A stretch of 64,000 nt of DNA from S015-6 sp964384945 (lineage in GTDB: Bacteria; Desulfobacterota; DSWW01). Below, in pieces: positions 32,776 to 41,971 of the stretch; position 1 is the stretch's first letter, and each line of letters begins with the position of its first letter. The position numbers were made by a program, and so were the translations under genes. The stretch is from positions 1-64,000 of the forward strand of contig CAYLMK010000026.1 of NCBI GenBank assembly GCA_964384945.1. Direction: 5' to 3'. Under the pieces are notes generated by a model. That model was not told where the DNA came from. It saw only the letters and a list, made by a program, of their open reading frames with translations, and did no database searches.

Positions 32776-35208
32776 ATGGCAAGCCGACTGACCGCCGAGG
32801 AGATTCGAAGGGCCTGCGACATCACCGGCACGGCGTGCCTTTCCAGCCGGGAGATGGAACCCCTGGAGGCCATCATCGGACAGGAGCGGGCCGTCCGGTC
32901 TCTGCGGTTCGGGATCGGCATGAGGGACCTGGGCTTCAACGTGTACGTTTCCGGCATCCCGGGCACCGGCAAGACGACGGCGGTGAAGCGGTTCCTCCAG
33001 GAAGAGGCCAGGGACAAGGCGGTGCCGAACGACCTTTGTTACGTGAACAACTTCCGCGACCCCACCCGCCCGAAGGCGCTCAGCCTCCCCGCGGGAAAGG
33101 CCAGGCAGTTCCAACGCGACATGAAGGCGCTGGTGGAGGACGGGCAGCGGGAGATCCGGCGGGCCTTTGAGAGCGACGAGTACGCAGCCAAGAGGGAAGA
33201 GGGCCTGAAGGCCATCGGCCAGGAACGGGAGGCCCTGTTCACGCGCATCAACGCAAGGGCACAGGAGGAGGGGTTCGTGATTCAGTCGACCCCGATCGGC
33301 CTCCTGACCATCCCGGTGAGGAACGGCCGCCCCCTGGGCGAGCAGGAACTCCAGGGCCTGGACCCCGAGGCCCTGAAAGAGATCTCGGCCCGGCGGGAAC
33401 GGCTGCAGGACGAGATCAAGGCCACCCTGCGGCAGGCCAAGGCCCTGGAGAAGGCCGCAGAGAGGAAGCTCCGGGAACTCGACCGGCAAGTGGGCCTCTT
33501 CTCGATCGGGCCGCTGATCGAGGAACTGATGGAAACCTACGGCGACCTGCCCGCCGTCGTCGCGCACCTCAAGGAGGTGCAGAGGGACATCCTGGAGAAT
33601 CTCTCCGATTTCCGGGCCGACCCCGAGGCCCAGCAGGCGATGCTCCTCCCCCAGCGAGGCGGCAGGGAGGAGTCCTTCCGGAAGTACGAGGTCAACGTCC
33701 TGGTCGACAACGGGTCGCTCTCAGGAAAGCCGGTGGTGATCGAGATGAATCCGACTTACAACCGGCTCTTCGGGCGCATCGACAAGGAGCCCCAGTTCGG
33801 AACCCTGGTCACCGACTTCACCATGATCGCCGAGGGATCGCTTCATCAGGCCAACGGCGGCTACCTGGTAATCCCGGCCGAGGATCTCCTTGTCAATCTG
33901 TTCTCCTGGGAGAGCCTGAAACGGGCCCTGCGGAACAGGGAGATCTCGGTGGAGGAACCCGGAGAGCGGCTGGGCTTCCTCACCACGAAGGGTCTGAGGC
34001 CCGAGCCGATCCCCCTGGACACCAAGGTCATCCTGATCGGCACGCCCCTCCTGTACTACTACCTTTATTCCAGGGACGAGGACTTCGCCGAACTCTTCAA
34101 GGTCAAGGCGGATTTCGATACGGTCATGGATCGCACGGAGCAGAGCGTGAGGGACTACGGCTCTTTCGTCTCCAGGGTCTGCACGGAGGAGGGGCTCAAG
34201 CACCTCGATGCCTCGGCGCTTGCGAAGATCGTGGAGTACGGATCGCGCCTGGCCGAAGACCAGGACAAGCTCTCCACGCGGTTCGGCGAGATCTCCGACA
34301 TCCTCCGGGAGGCGGGCCATTACGCCTCGGAGGAGGGCGCCGCCTGCGTCAGCCAGGGTCATGTGCGCAAGGCGATCGAAGAGAAGGTGTACCGGTCGAG
34401 CCTCCTGGAGGAACGGATCCGGGAGATGATCATCCGCGGGACGGTGCTGATCGACTTGGAGGGTGAAAAGGCGGGTCAGGTCAACGGGCTGGCCGTTTAC
34501 GACCTGGGGGACATCCGCTTCGGCAGGCCCAACCGCATCAGCGCCAGCATCGGGCTGGGCCAGTCCGGGCTGGTCGACATCGAGCGGGAGGCCAGGCTGG
34601 GGGGCCCGATCCACACCAAGGGCGTGATGATACTCTCCGGCTTCCTCCTGCACCGGTTTGCCCAGGACAAGCCCCTGACGCTGTCCGCGCGGCTTGTCTT
34701 CGAGCAGAGCTATTCCGGCGTGGACGGAGATTCCGCCTCCTCGGCGGAGCTTTACGCGATCCTCTCGAGCCTCTCCGGGCTGCCCGTCAAGCAGGGCATC
34801 GCAGTCACCGGATCCATCAACCAGCGGGGAGAGATCCAGGCCATCGGCGGCGCGAACGAGAAGATCGAGGGCTTCTTCGAGGTGTGCAAGGCACGGGGGC
34901 TGACCGGGGAGCAGGGCGTGATCATCCCGGAGAGCAACGTGCGCAACCTCATGCTCAAGGAGGAAGTGGTGGAGGCCGTTCGGAACGGCACTTTCCATGT
35001 CTGGTCCGTGCGAACCGTGGACGAAGGGATCAGGATCCTGACCGGCGTCGAGGCGGGCGAAAGGGCCGCGGACGGCAGCTTCCCGGAGGGCACGGTCAAC
35101 GGGCTGGCCGACAGGCGGCTGCGCGAGCTTGCCGAGAAGATCAAGACCTTCGGCGGCACGGAGGAGAAGAAGGACACGGACAAGTGCCCTGCCGACTGCA
35201 AGTGCTAA
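32776..35208 (+). CDS. Lon-like ATP-dependent protease (AAA_32 class)
   Basis: An 810-residue protein of the Lon-related family that lacks the Lon N-terminal LAN domain. The ATPase part has an early Walker A, SGIPGTGKTTAVKRF (about residues 59-72), and a long coiled insertion (about 120-280). The C-terminal Lon protease domain has the catalytic Ser653 in DGDSASSAE and Lys696 in GGANEKIEGF, with VTGSINQRGEIQAIGG between them. I chose the ATG at 32776, which has a GGAGGG site; the frame is open farther upstream but lacks similarity. The last residues are cysteine-rich (KCPADCKC), an unusual tail that might bind metal. Role: quality control or stress-related proteolysis. Confidence 0.9.
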   Translation: MASRLTAEEIRRACDITGTACLSSREMEPLEAIIGQERAVRSLRFGIGMRDLGFNVYVSGIPGTGKTTAVKRFLQEEARDKAVPNDLCYVNNFRDPTRPKALSLPAGKARQFQRDMKALVEDGQREIRRAFESDEYAAKREEGLKAIGQEREALFTRINARAQEEGFVIQSTPIGLLTIPVRNGRPLGEQELQGLDPEALKEISARRERLQDEIKATLRQAKALEKAAERKLRELDRQVGLFSIGPLIEELMETYGDLPAVVAHLKEVQRDILENLSDFRADPEAQQAMLLPQRGGREESFRKYEVNVLVDNGSLSGKPVVIEMNPTYNRLFGRIDKEPQFGTLVTDFTMIAEGSLHQANGGYLVIPAEDLLVNLFSWESLKRALRNREISVEEPGERLGFLTTKGLRPEPIPLDTKVILIGTPLLYYYLYSRDEDFAELFKVKADFDTVMDRTEQSVRDYGSFVSRVCTEEGLKHLDASALAKIVEYGSRLAEDQDKLSTRFGEISDILREAGHYASEEGAACVSQGHVRKAIEEKVYRSSLLEERIREMIIRGTVLIDLEGEKAGQVNGLAVYDLGDIRFGRPNRISASIGLGQSGLVDIEREARLGGPIHTKGVMILSGFLLHRFAQDKPLTLSARLVFEQSYSGVDGDSASSAELYAILSSLSGLPVKQGIAVTGSINQRGEIQAIGGANEKIEGFFEVCKARGLTGEQGVIIPESNVRNLMLKEEVVEAVRNGTFHVWSVRTVDEGIRILTGVEAGERAADGSFPEGTVNGLADRRLRELAEKIKTFGGTEEKKDTDKCPADCKC

Positions 35209-35456
35209 GCAACCTGGTTCGCAATTTTACAAACGTATTTCGCGTGGCGAGGGCTATAGAACTGCGGACGTTGCCAGGACCGGGGGTCCGTGGCACCCCC
35301 CCCCGGTTGCCGGGGGATCGCCGCGCGCTCGGGCCTCGCGCCGCCCGGGAACCCTGTCTGCGCGGCTCGCTCGCGACATTCGAGATTTGCGAGCCGTCGG
35401 TCGCCACGCCTTCTTCACGAGAACAGGATAGGTTGCCGTATCCACGCGAACGGGTG

Positions 35457-37085
35457 CTAGGGGAGCTTGAGTTCCTGGCCGACCTCGATGTGCCCGCCAC
35501 GCCCGATGCCGTTCAGCCTCCGCAGCGCTTCCATGGAGACGCCGTAGCGCTTCCCGATCTCGAAAAGGGTGTCCCCTTTCTGAACGGTGTGGGTTCGGGC
35601 CGGCTTCTCTTCCGCCTTTTTTCCCACAGCTTCTTCCGGCTTCGCCTCCGGTAGGCGGCGGAGCCGGATCGTTACCTGCACCTGGCGCTTCTCCAGGTCC
35701 GGCAGCAGAATCGAGGGAGAGGCAAGCATGAGCGGCGCGTCCTGAATCGCGTCCCCCTGCCGCGACCGCAGTTTCTGAAGCTCGATGGGCCGTGTCTGCA
35801 CGCCCGTGACGTCCCCCAGGACCGTGGCGGGCCCGCGAACCCTGACCACGTCCGGCCTCACGCTCACGGATTCCACCTCGAAGCCGTCGGGCGGGGACCC
35901 TGCCAGATCGACCTTGACCCGCACCGTCTTGTCGAGTATCCGCTCCAGCTCCAACGTGATCGAGGAAGGCATGATCCGCTCCACGTCGAGCCCCGGGGGC
36001 AGCACGATGTTCTCGGGCTTGAGCACGAGCTCGTGCTCTCCCGCGCCGATCCGGTCCAGGCTGAGGAAGGCCCGCACCTGCTGGGGATTGAGCGAACTGA
36101 CCAGTCCGCGCCTGCCGCTCACCTGCACCTCCACCTCTTCCGCGGAGGCCTTCTGGAGTTGCAGCTCCGCCGGAATGTCCCGGTAATAGACAGGGGCCTT
36201 GACCGTGATCAGGGAAAACTCCCGGCCCGCATAGAGGCCCCAGAACGCGGAAACCAGGCCGAAGGTCAGGAGCAGACCCCCGATCTCCGTCAGCCAGGCA
36301 CGGCCACCCCTCCGGGCCCTTGCCTCCGTGACGTCCCTTGTGGTGAGCAAGAACCCCAGCCGCTTCTCCAGTTGATCCGGGTTGTGCATGCGCTCCACAT
36401 CCCGCCGGTGAACGAGGGAGACCTCGCCCCGCTCCTCGGACACCACGACCACGACCGCATCGCAGATCTCGCTCAAACCGACGGCCGCCCGGTGTCTCGT
36501 TCCGAAGTGCAAGGGGAGCGTCTCATCCTGGCTCAAGGGCAGGTAGGTCCCGACCTGATCGATTCGATTCGCCCGTATGACTGCGGCGCCGTCGTGAACC
36601 GGGCTCTCCTTGGAGAAGATGCTCTCCAGAATCTCGGGCAGCAGATTCGCGTCCAGGGGAAGACCGCCTTGGATGTTGCCCCGCAGCTCGTCCTGGTTCT
36701 GCATCACGATGAGCGCGCCGACCCGGCGGTCGGCCAGGCGGAACGCGGCCTGCGCGACGAGGTGGTACCCCACCTCGCCCGTCTGGCGGGAGCGTCCGAG
36801 CAGGAACCGGATCGGGTTCGTCTGGACCATGATCGTCCGCAGCTCGTTGCGAAAGACCACGACGATCACCAGGACGGCGACCGCTCCGATCCCTCGGAAG
36901 AACCAGCTGGTCAGGACCAGGCCCGCGGCGTTCGCCGCCTCCTGAAAAAGCCAGAGGAAGACCAGACCCACCAGGACCTGGAAGGCGACCGTGCCGCGCA
37001 TGAGCAGGAAGAGGCGGTGCAGAATGAAGCTGATGACCAGGATGTCGAACAGGTTCCTCCATTCGAGTATGACGGGGATATTCAT
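35457..37085 (-). CDS. cdaA: Diadenylate cyclase CdaA fused to YbbR and LysM domains
   Basis: A 542-residue fusion. Residues 1-80 contain three membrane helices; residues 100-240 are the DAC domain that makes cyclic di-AMP from two ATP, with the DGA (165-167) and RHR (197-199) motifs intact. A further helix (about 264-286) leads to an extracytoplasmic YbbR region (about 290-475), which in Firmicutes is the separate regulator CdaR. Residues 498-542 are a LysM peptidoglycan-binding domain (THTVQKGDTLFEIGKRYGVS). The fusion would tie cyclase, regulator and cell-wall binding in one chain. GlmM, the usual third partner, is not adjacent. The ATG at 37085 has little ribosome site but is the only start that keeps the first helix. 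Confidence 0.88.
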   Translation of the reverse strand: MNIPVILEWRNLFDILVISFILHRLFLLMRGTVAFQVLVGLVFLWLFQEAANAAGLVLTSWFFRGIGAVAVLVIVVVFRNELRTIMVQTNPIRFLLGRSRQTGEVGYHLVAQAAFRLADRRVGALIVMQNQDELRGNIQGGLPLDANLLPEILESIFSKESPVHDGAAVIRANRIDQVGTYLPLSQDETLPLHFGTRHRAAVGLSEICDAVVVVVSEERGEVSLVHRRDVERMHNPDQLEKRLGFLLTTRDVTEARARRGGRAWLTEIGGLLLTFGLVSAFWGLYAGREFSLITVKAPVYYRDIPAELQLQKASAEEVEVQVSGRRGLVSSLNPQQVRAFLSLDRIGAGEHELVLKPENIVLPPGLDVERIMPSSITLELERILDKTVRVKVDLAGSPPDGFEVESVSVRPDVVRVRGPATVLGDVTGVQTRPIELQKLRSRQGDAIQDAPLMLASPSILLPDLEKRQVQVTIRLRRLPEAKPEEAVGKKAEEKPARTHTVQKGDTLFEIGKRYGVSMEALRRLNGIGRGGHIEVGQELKLP

Positions 37086-37148
37086 CGGTCGTTCGAGTCT
37101 TCCGGAAAAGGGGGCAATGAGCGCTTCCGGGAACCATACTAAGCACCG

Positions 37149-37171
37149 AACGCCTTCTTGTCGAGAAGGCG
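37149..37171. other. Perfect 8-bp hairpin in divergent intergenic region
   Basis: CGCCTTCT and AGAAGGCG, separated by TGTCG, form a stable hairpin between cdaA and the activase gene (37151-37171). No T tract follows on either strand, so it is not a standard terminator. A TATATT at about 37201 with a TTTATC 18 bases upstream may be the activase promoter. Confidence 0.3.
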
Positions 37172-37233
37172 CCCTTTATCCGTCCCCTTCCGATGCGTTA
37201 TATTGGGTAAGATTCACCTCCGGGGAGGGGCAG

Positions 37234-38196
37234 ATGAGGAAATCCGGCTCAGGCGATCCAAGGGCGATCGTTTTCAACGTGCAGCGATTCTCGACCGAGG
37301 ACGGCCCGGGCATCCGCACCACCGTCTTCCTGAAGGGATGCCCCCTGTCGTGCCTGTGGTGCCACAACCCGGAGGGCATCTCCCGCCGGCCCCAGCTTCT
37401 CTGGTACGAAGCCCGGTGCATCGGGGCCCGGGACTGCCTGAAGGCCTGCCCGGAAGAGGCCCTGGAGTTGACGCCCCAGGGTCTCAGGATCGACCGGAAC
37501 CGCTGCACGGCCTGCGGCCTCTGCGAGGAGGCGTGCCCGGCCGCGGCCCTCGAGGTGGTCGGCAAGGAGTGGAACCTGGAGGATCTCGTGGCGGAGGTGA
37601 AGAAGGACGAGGCCTTCTACCGCACGAGCGGAGGGGGCGTGACCCTGGGAGGCGGGGAGCCCATGGCCCAGCCCGGGTTCGTGGCCGACTTCCTGGAGCG
37701 CTGCAAGGGCGAAGACCTGCACACCGCCATGGACACGAGCGGCATCGCCGCGTGGAGCCTGTACGAGAAGGTCCTTCCCCACCTGGATCTGCTCCTGCTC
37801 GATCTGAAGCAGATGAACCCGGAGGCCCACGAGAAGATGACCGGGGTGAAGCTCGAGCCGATCCTGGAGAACGCGCGCAGGCTGGGCAAGGCGGGTGTGC
37901 CGATGTGGGTACGCACCCCGATCATCCCCGGATACACGGATACGGCCGGGAATGTCCGGGCCGTGGCGCGCTTCGTGGCGCGGGAGATGCCCTGCGTGGA
38001 GCGCTACGACCTGCTCGCCTTCAACAATCTGTGCATTTCCCAGTACGAACGGCTGGGCATGGACTTTCCCCTCCGGGACGCGGAACTCATGCGGCGGCAG
38101 GAAATGGAGGCCCTCAAGGCGGCGGCCGAGGAGGAGGGCGCGCCGAACGTGCACTGGTCCGGGGCGACCCGGCTGGAGGGCGGGACGGCAGGGTGA
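37234..38196 (+). CDS. Glycyl radical enzyme activating enzyme (PflA-type radical SAM)
   Basis: A 320-residue radical SAM activase that installs a glycyl radical on a partner enzyme. The SAM-cluster motif is GCPLSCLWCHNPE (Cys36, Cys40, Cys43). An inserted ferredoxin-like domain follows, CIGARDCLKACP (62-73) and CTACGLCEEACP (91-102); the first half has three cysteines where the classical motif CxxCxxCxxxCP has four. GGGVTLGGGEPM and VRTPIIPGYTD are also family features. The ATG at 37234 has the site GGGGAGGGG. No glycyl radical enzyme gene is in the window, so the partner, which could be a pyruvate formate-lyase, diol dehydratase or arylsuccinate synthase type, is unknown. Confidence 0.88.
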   Translation: MRKSGSGDPRAIVFNVQRFSTEDGPGIRTTVFLKGCPLSCLWCHNPEGISRRPQLLWYEARCIGARDCLKACPEEALELTPQGLRIDRNRCTACGLCEEACPAAALEVVGKEWNLEDLVAEVKKDEAFYRTSGGGVTLGGGEPMAQPGFVADFLERCKGEDLHTAMDTSGIAAWSLYEKVLPHLDLLLLDLKQMNPEAHEKMTGVKLEPILENARRLGKAGVPMWVRTPIIPGYTDTAGNVRAVARFVAREMPCVERYDLLAFNNLCISQYERLGMDFPLRDAELMRRQEMEALKAAAEEEGAPNVHWSGATRLEGGTAG

Positions 38197-38597
38197 GTGC
38201 ATCGCGAACGGTTGCGGATCCGCCGCGTGCGGCGCCCCCGGAAAAGCCGAGAAGGCATGCCGAGGCGTCCTGCCCTCGAAAGAGGCTGTGTCATTTTCTG
38301 TCATCCCGGCCAAGGCCGCCGGTGCGGCCGCGAGCCGGGATCCCTTGAGTACAGCGGCCGCGTAAACCAAGAGATCCCCGCGTGCGCGGGGAATACGGCC
38401 GCTTGAGAGCGGGTTCGCACGGCTGCCGTCATCCCTGCGTAAGCAGGGATCTCTTGTGTACAGTCGCGTTCCTTCTACCCCGTTCGAGGGAGAAGGTCAG
38501 GCCTGTACACGGGACAGGCGGGGAATGGAGGGGGCCAAGCTCCTTCAAGAGGCAGAGGGAATGCCTTGACTGTCATTTGCACGGAAAGGAGAATTTC
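38197..38597. repeat. 401-bp intergenic region rich in dispersed palindromes
   Basis: No gene is supported. At least three palindromic units occur: TCATCCCGGCCAAGGCCGCC with GGCCGCGAGCCGGGATCCC (38301-38345), GAGATCCCCGCGTGCGCGGGGA (38371-38392) and GTCATCCCTGCGTAAGCAGGGAT (38428-38450). GATC(T/C)C flanks are shared, and two units are followed by a nearby TTGAG/TTGTGTAC segment, as if copied together. They are the same family as at 8590 and 19786. Confidence 0.65.
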
Positions 38598-40160
38598 GTG
38601 TTCGTCGGGCGGATCTCGCTTGTTCTCTTCGTCCTCCTGTTTCTGCTTTCACCAGACCGCACGGAAGGGCAGACGCCTATGAACCATGGAAACAACGGCA
38701 AGATGCTCGAAGGGCTGGAGCCCCGACCCGTCTGGGAGCATTTCCTCGCGCTGAGCCGAATCCCGCGCTGCTCCGGGAACGAGGCAAGGGCGCGCCAGTA
38801 CGTTCTCGAGGTGGCCGCCCGCAACGGGTGCGCCCACGTGACGGACCGGGCCGGAAACATTGTGGTCCGCAAGAAGGCGGCGCCCGGGATGGAGAACAGG
38901 CCCGTGGTCGTCCTGCAGTCGCACCTGGACATGGTCTGCGAGAAGAACAAGGAGACGGCGCACGATTTCTCGAGGGATCCGATCCGGTGGAGGCGGGACG
39001 GAGACTGGATCGGCGCGGAGGGCACCACGCTCGGCGCGGACAACGGCATCGGTGTGGCGGTACAACTGGCGGTGCTCGACGACAGGGGGATTGCGCACGG
39101 GCCGCTCGAGCTTCTGTTCACGGTGGATGAAGAGACGGGCCTGACCGGCGCGAACGGCCTCGCGCCGGACCTGCTCGAAGGGAGGATCCTGCTCAACCTG
39201 GATTCCGAGGACGAGGAGACCCTCTACATCGGGTGCGCGGGCGGCCGGGACACGGTGCTCTCCCTTCCCCTCGAGACGGAGCCGGCGCCGGGCGGCGCGA
39301 AGGCCGCCTCCATCCGCTTGGGAGGGCTCCAGGGCGGGCACTCCGGCCTGGAGATCGACCGGGGAAGGGGGAACGCGATCAAGCTGCTGGCCAGGTTCCT
39401 GGCGGAAGCGCGCCCGGAGCCGGGACTGCGAATCGCCTGCCTGGACGGCGGAAGCAAGCGGAATGCAATTCCCCGGGAGTGCGATGCTCTGGTCTTTGTC
39501 TCCCCGGAGAGCGTACCGCAGCTCGAGGAGGCGGCCCGCGAGTTCGAACGGATCGCCCGGGAGGAGTACAAGGCTCAGGATCCAGGGCTCAGCCTGCGGG
39601 TCGAGACCCGGGGCGTCGCGGCGCCCGCAAGGGTCTTTCGTAAAGAATTCGAAAGCCGTCTCCTGGACCTGCTCCTGTGCATGCCGCACGGCGTTCTGCG
39701 CATGAGCGCCGACATTGCCGGCCTGGTACAGACCTCGACCAACCTGGCCGTGATCCAGACGCTGGAAAAGGAGATCGTAATCTCCACGAGCCAGCGAAGC
39801 TCCGTGGCATCGGAACTCAAGGCCGCGCTGGAAACGGTGGCGGCGGCGGGAAGGCTGGCCGGGGCGCGCGTCCGGCACGACACCGGCTACCCGGGATGGA
39901 AGCCCAACCCAGGGTCGCCCCTGCTCGGCCGGGCCCGGGCGGTCTACCCGTCCGTGTTCGGAAAGGAGCCCAAGGTCACGGCGATCCATGCCGGCCTGGA
40001 GTGCGGCATCATCGGCGCCCGGTTCCCGGGGATGGACATGATCTCGTTCGGGCCCACGGTCCTGGGGGCCCACAGCCCGGATGAGCGCGTGCACATCCCG
40101 TCCGTGAAGCGTTTCTGGGATCTGCTCTCCCGGGTCCTGGAGAACGAAGAGGGGGGTTGA
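38598..40160 (+). CDS. PepD-like aminoacyl-histidine dipeptidase (M20C), probably exported
   Basis: A 520-residue zinc peptidase of the PepD/M20C family, cutting X-His and other dipeptides. Zinc and catalytic residues are present: LQSHLDMVCEKN (His and the catalytic Asp two residues later), LGADNGIGVA (bridging Asp), TVDEETGLTGA (catalytic Glu pair), and NLDSEDE. I chose the GTG at 38598 because AAGGAGA lies five bases upstream; it begins with a hydrophobic stretch, GRISLVLFVLLFLLS, that looks like a signal peptide. A cytosolic start at the later ATG (MNHGNNGK, 38680) is the alternative. PepD is normally cytoplasmic, so export would be unusual. Confidence 0.85.
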   Translation: MFVGRISLVLFVLLFLLSPDRTEGQTPMNHGNNGKMLEGLEPRPVWEHFLALSRIPRCSGNEARARQYVLEVAARNGCAHVTDRAGNIVVRKKAAPGMENRPVVVLQSHLDMVCEKNKETAHDFSRDPIRWRRDGDWIGAEGTTLGADNGIGVAVQLAVLDDRGIAHGPLELLFTVDEETGLTGANGLAPDLLEGRILLNLDSEDEETLYIGCAGGRDTVLSLPLETEPAPGGAKAASIRLGGLQGGHSGLEIDRGRGNAIKLLARFLAEARPEPGLRIACLDGGSKRNAIPRECDALVFVSPESVPQLEEAAREFERIAREEYKAQDPGLSLRVETRGVAAPARVFRKEFESRLLDLLLCMPHGVLRMSADIAGLVQTSTNLAVIQTLEKEIVISTSQRSSVASELKAALETVAAAGRLAGARVRHDTGYPGWKPNPGSPLLGRARAVYPSVFGKEPKVTAIHAGLECGIIGARFPGMDMISFGPTVLGAHSPDERVHIPSVKRFWDLLSRVLENEEGG

Positions 40161-40202
40161 CGGGTCAGAGCTTTCGACGCGATGTCGAGGGTCCGGCCGG
40201 CG

Positions 40203-41930
40203 TCACGGCTCGACCTCCTCCTGCCTTCGCTTTTCCTGCAGGAGTTCTCTGAGTTTCCTTCGCAGAACCTTGTTCACTGCATTCCTGGGAAGGGCGTCCA
40301 CCACCTCGAGACGCTCCGGGTATTTGTACCTTGCAACGCCCTGTTCATCCAGGAACGTCACGATCTCCTCCAAGGTCAGGGTCGCGTCCGGTTGCAGAAC
40401 CACGAAGACGCAGGTCCGCTCCCCCAGCCTTTCGTCCGGATAGCCGACGGCAGCCACCTCCCGGATCTTCGGATGCCCGGAAACGATATTCTCCACCTCC
40501 TCCGGGCTGATGTTGTATCCGCCCCGGATAATGAGGTCCTTGCATCTTCCATGAAACAGGTACTTGTCCCTCTTCTCACCCTCTATGGAAAACAGGTCTC
40601 CGGAAAGATAGTATCCCTTCTCATTGAAGGCCCTGGCCGTCAGATCATCCCTCCGCCAGTACCCGCCGAAGATGGTGGGCCCCTTGAAGCACAGCTCCCC
40701 CGCAACCCCTGCCTCCCGGATCTCCTCGCCTGTCTCCGTGTTCACCAGGCAACTGCGCAACCCGCCGATCACCTCGTCCGGGATGTTCAGGCTCACCCCC
40801 TCCCCGCCGAACCTCGGAAAGTAGGTCGCCCGGTCCTCCGGCTTCGGAAACAGGCGGGGGACGCTGAACAGCGCGATGCCCTCGTTGGAGGCGAAGAAGT
40901 TCACAATGCTGATCCCGAGCTTCTCCTGATAGTACTTCACCATCCAGGGAGACAGCGGCACCGAGCCCGAGGCAATCGCCTTGATCGAGGTCTTGGCGAA
41001 GGCCAGGGCCCGATCCGATTTGGCAAGGGTGTCGAGAAGGGCAGGCGGCATGAGGGTGTAGTACAGATCCTCCTTCATAATCTGCCCCATGAAAACCTCG
41101 GCATCGAATGGGTGATGCAGAACGAATTTGCCGCCTGCCAGCACCCAGGGAACCATCAAACCCCCGATACCGGCCATGTTGATGACGGGGAAGGTGCCGT
41201 GGATGTTGTGCCCCCTCTTGATGAGCACGCCCTCCACGACGATCCTGGCGATGGAGATCCAATGGTTGTGCGTTCTTGGGACCCCTTTCGGGTCCGCTTC
41301 GGTCCCTGAAGTCCAGCAAATCGTGAAGATCTCGTTCGGACCGGACTGCTTTCCGCTCAGCTCGTCAAGGTCGCATCCCGATTCCACCTCATCGGAGAGC
41401 ATCTGTTCGAGACCGGAGGCGTCTTCGTCAAGCTTGTCTCCGGCCAGGATCACATGCCGGAAGCCCGGATTCTTCTCCCGGAGGCCGTTGACCAGTTTCC
41501 AATGATCGTATCCGCCGAATTCCTTGACGGTGATGATGCCCGCCGCATCCGTCATCCGTATGGCGTGCTTCAGTTCCCGGTCCCGGGCCGCCATCGGCAG
41601 GGGGCTCGAAATGCCGCCCATCCTTGCGATGGCGAAATAGCTCACCAGGGCCTCCACCACATTCGGCAACTGTACCAGGAGGACGTCATCCCTTTTGATC
41701 CCGAGCCTTTCCAGATGGATCGCCAGCCTGTCGACGCACCGTACGAACTCGCCGTAGGTCAGCCTCTTCGCCTCCCCTCCGATCAGAGCCGGCCTGTTGT
41801 AAGGATCGGCAACGGCCGTTGCGTCCGGCGTGGCTGCGGCATTCCGAAAGAGAAGATCCACAAGGGTCTCGTTTCCCCACCATCCCTTGCCGGTGAATTC
41901 GTGAATCTGCTCCCGTGAAACCGGTACCAT
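40203..41930 (-). CDS. AMP-forming acyl-CoA ligase
   Basis: A 575-residue adenylating enzyme of the ANL family that activates a carboxylic acid to its CoA thioester. The P-loop-like motif is CWTSGTEADPKGVPRTH, a variant of the usual TSGTTGxPKG, followed by the FASNEG adenine motif, GYYLSGDLFSIEG and RCKDLIIRGGYNISPEEVE, and the C-terminal catalytic Lys in PRNAVNKVLRRKLRE. The ATG at 41930 has a GGAGGTGG site; extending further upstream gives no similarity. It is the last gene of the acyl-CoA operon, so it probably activates the substrate for the enzymes encoded upstream. Substrate unknown. Confidence 0.88.
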   Translation of the reverse strand: MVPVSREQIHEFTGKGWWGNETLVDLLFRNAAATPDATAVADPYNRPALIGGEAKRLTYGEFVRCVDRLAIHLERLGIKRDDVLLVQLPNVVEALVSYFAIARMGGISSPLPMAARDRELKHAIRMTDAAGIITVKEFGGYDHWKLVNGLREKNPGFRHVILAGDKLDEDASGLEQMLSDEVESGCDLDELSGKQSGPNEIFTICWTSGTEADPKGVPRTHNHWISIARIVVEGVLIKRGHNIHGTFPVINMAGIGGLMVPWVLAGGKFVLHHPFDAEVFMGQIMKEDLYYTLMPPALLDTLAKSDRALAFAKTSIKAIASGSVPLSPWMVKYYQEKLGISIVNFFASNEGIALFSVPRLFPKPEDRATYFPRFGGEGVSLNIPDEVIGGLRSCLVNTETGEEIREAGVAGELCFKGPTIFGGYWRRDDLTARAFNEKGYYLSGDLFSIEGEKRDKYLFHGRCKDLIIRGGYNISPEEVENIVSGHPKIREVAAVGYPDERLGERTCVFVVLQPDATLTLEEIVTFLDEQGVARYKYPERLEVVDALPRNAVNKVLRRKLRELLQEKRRQEEVEP

Positions 41931-41971
41931 GTTCCACCTCCGAGAGCGATCCATCGAAATCCGGGAAGCCT

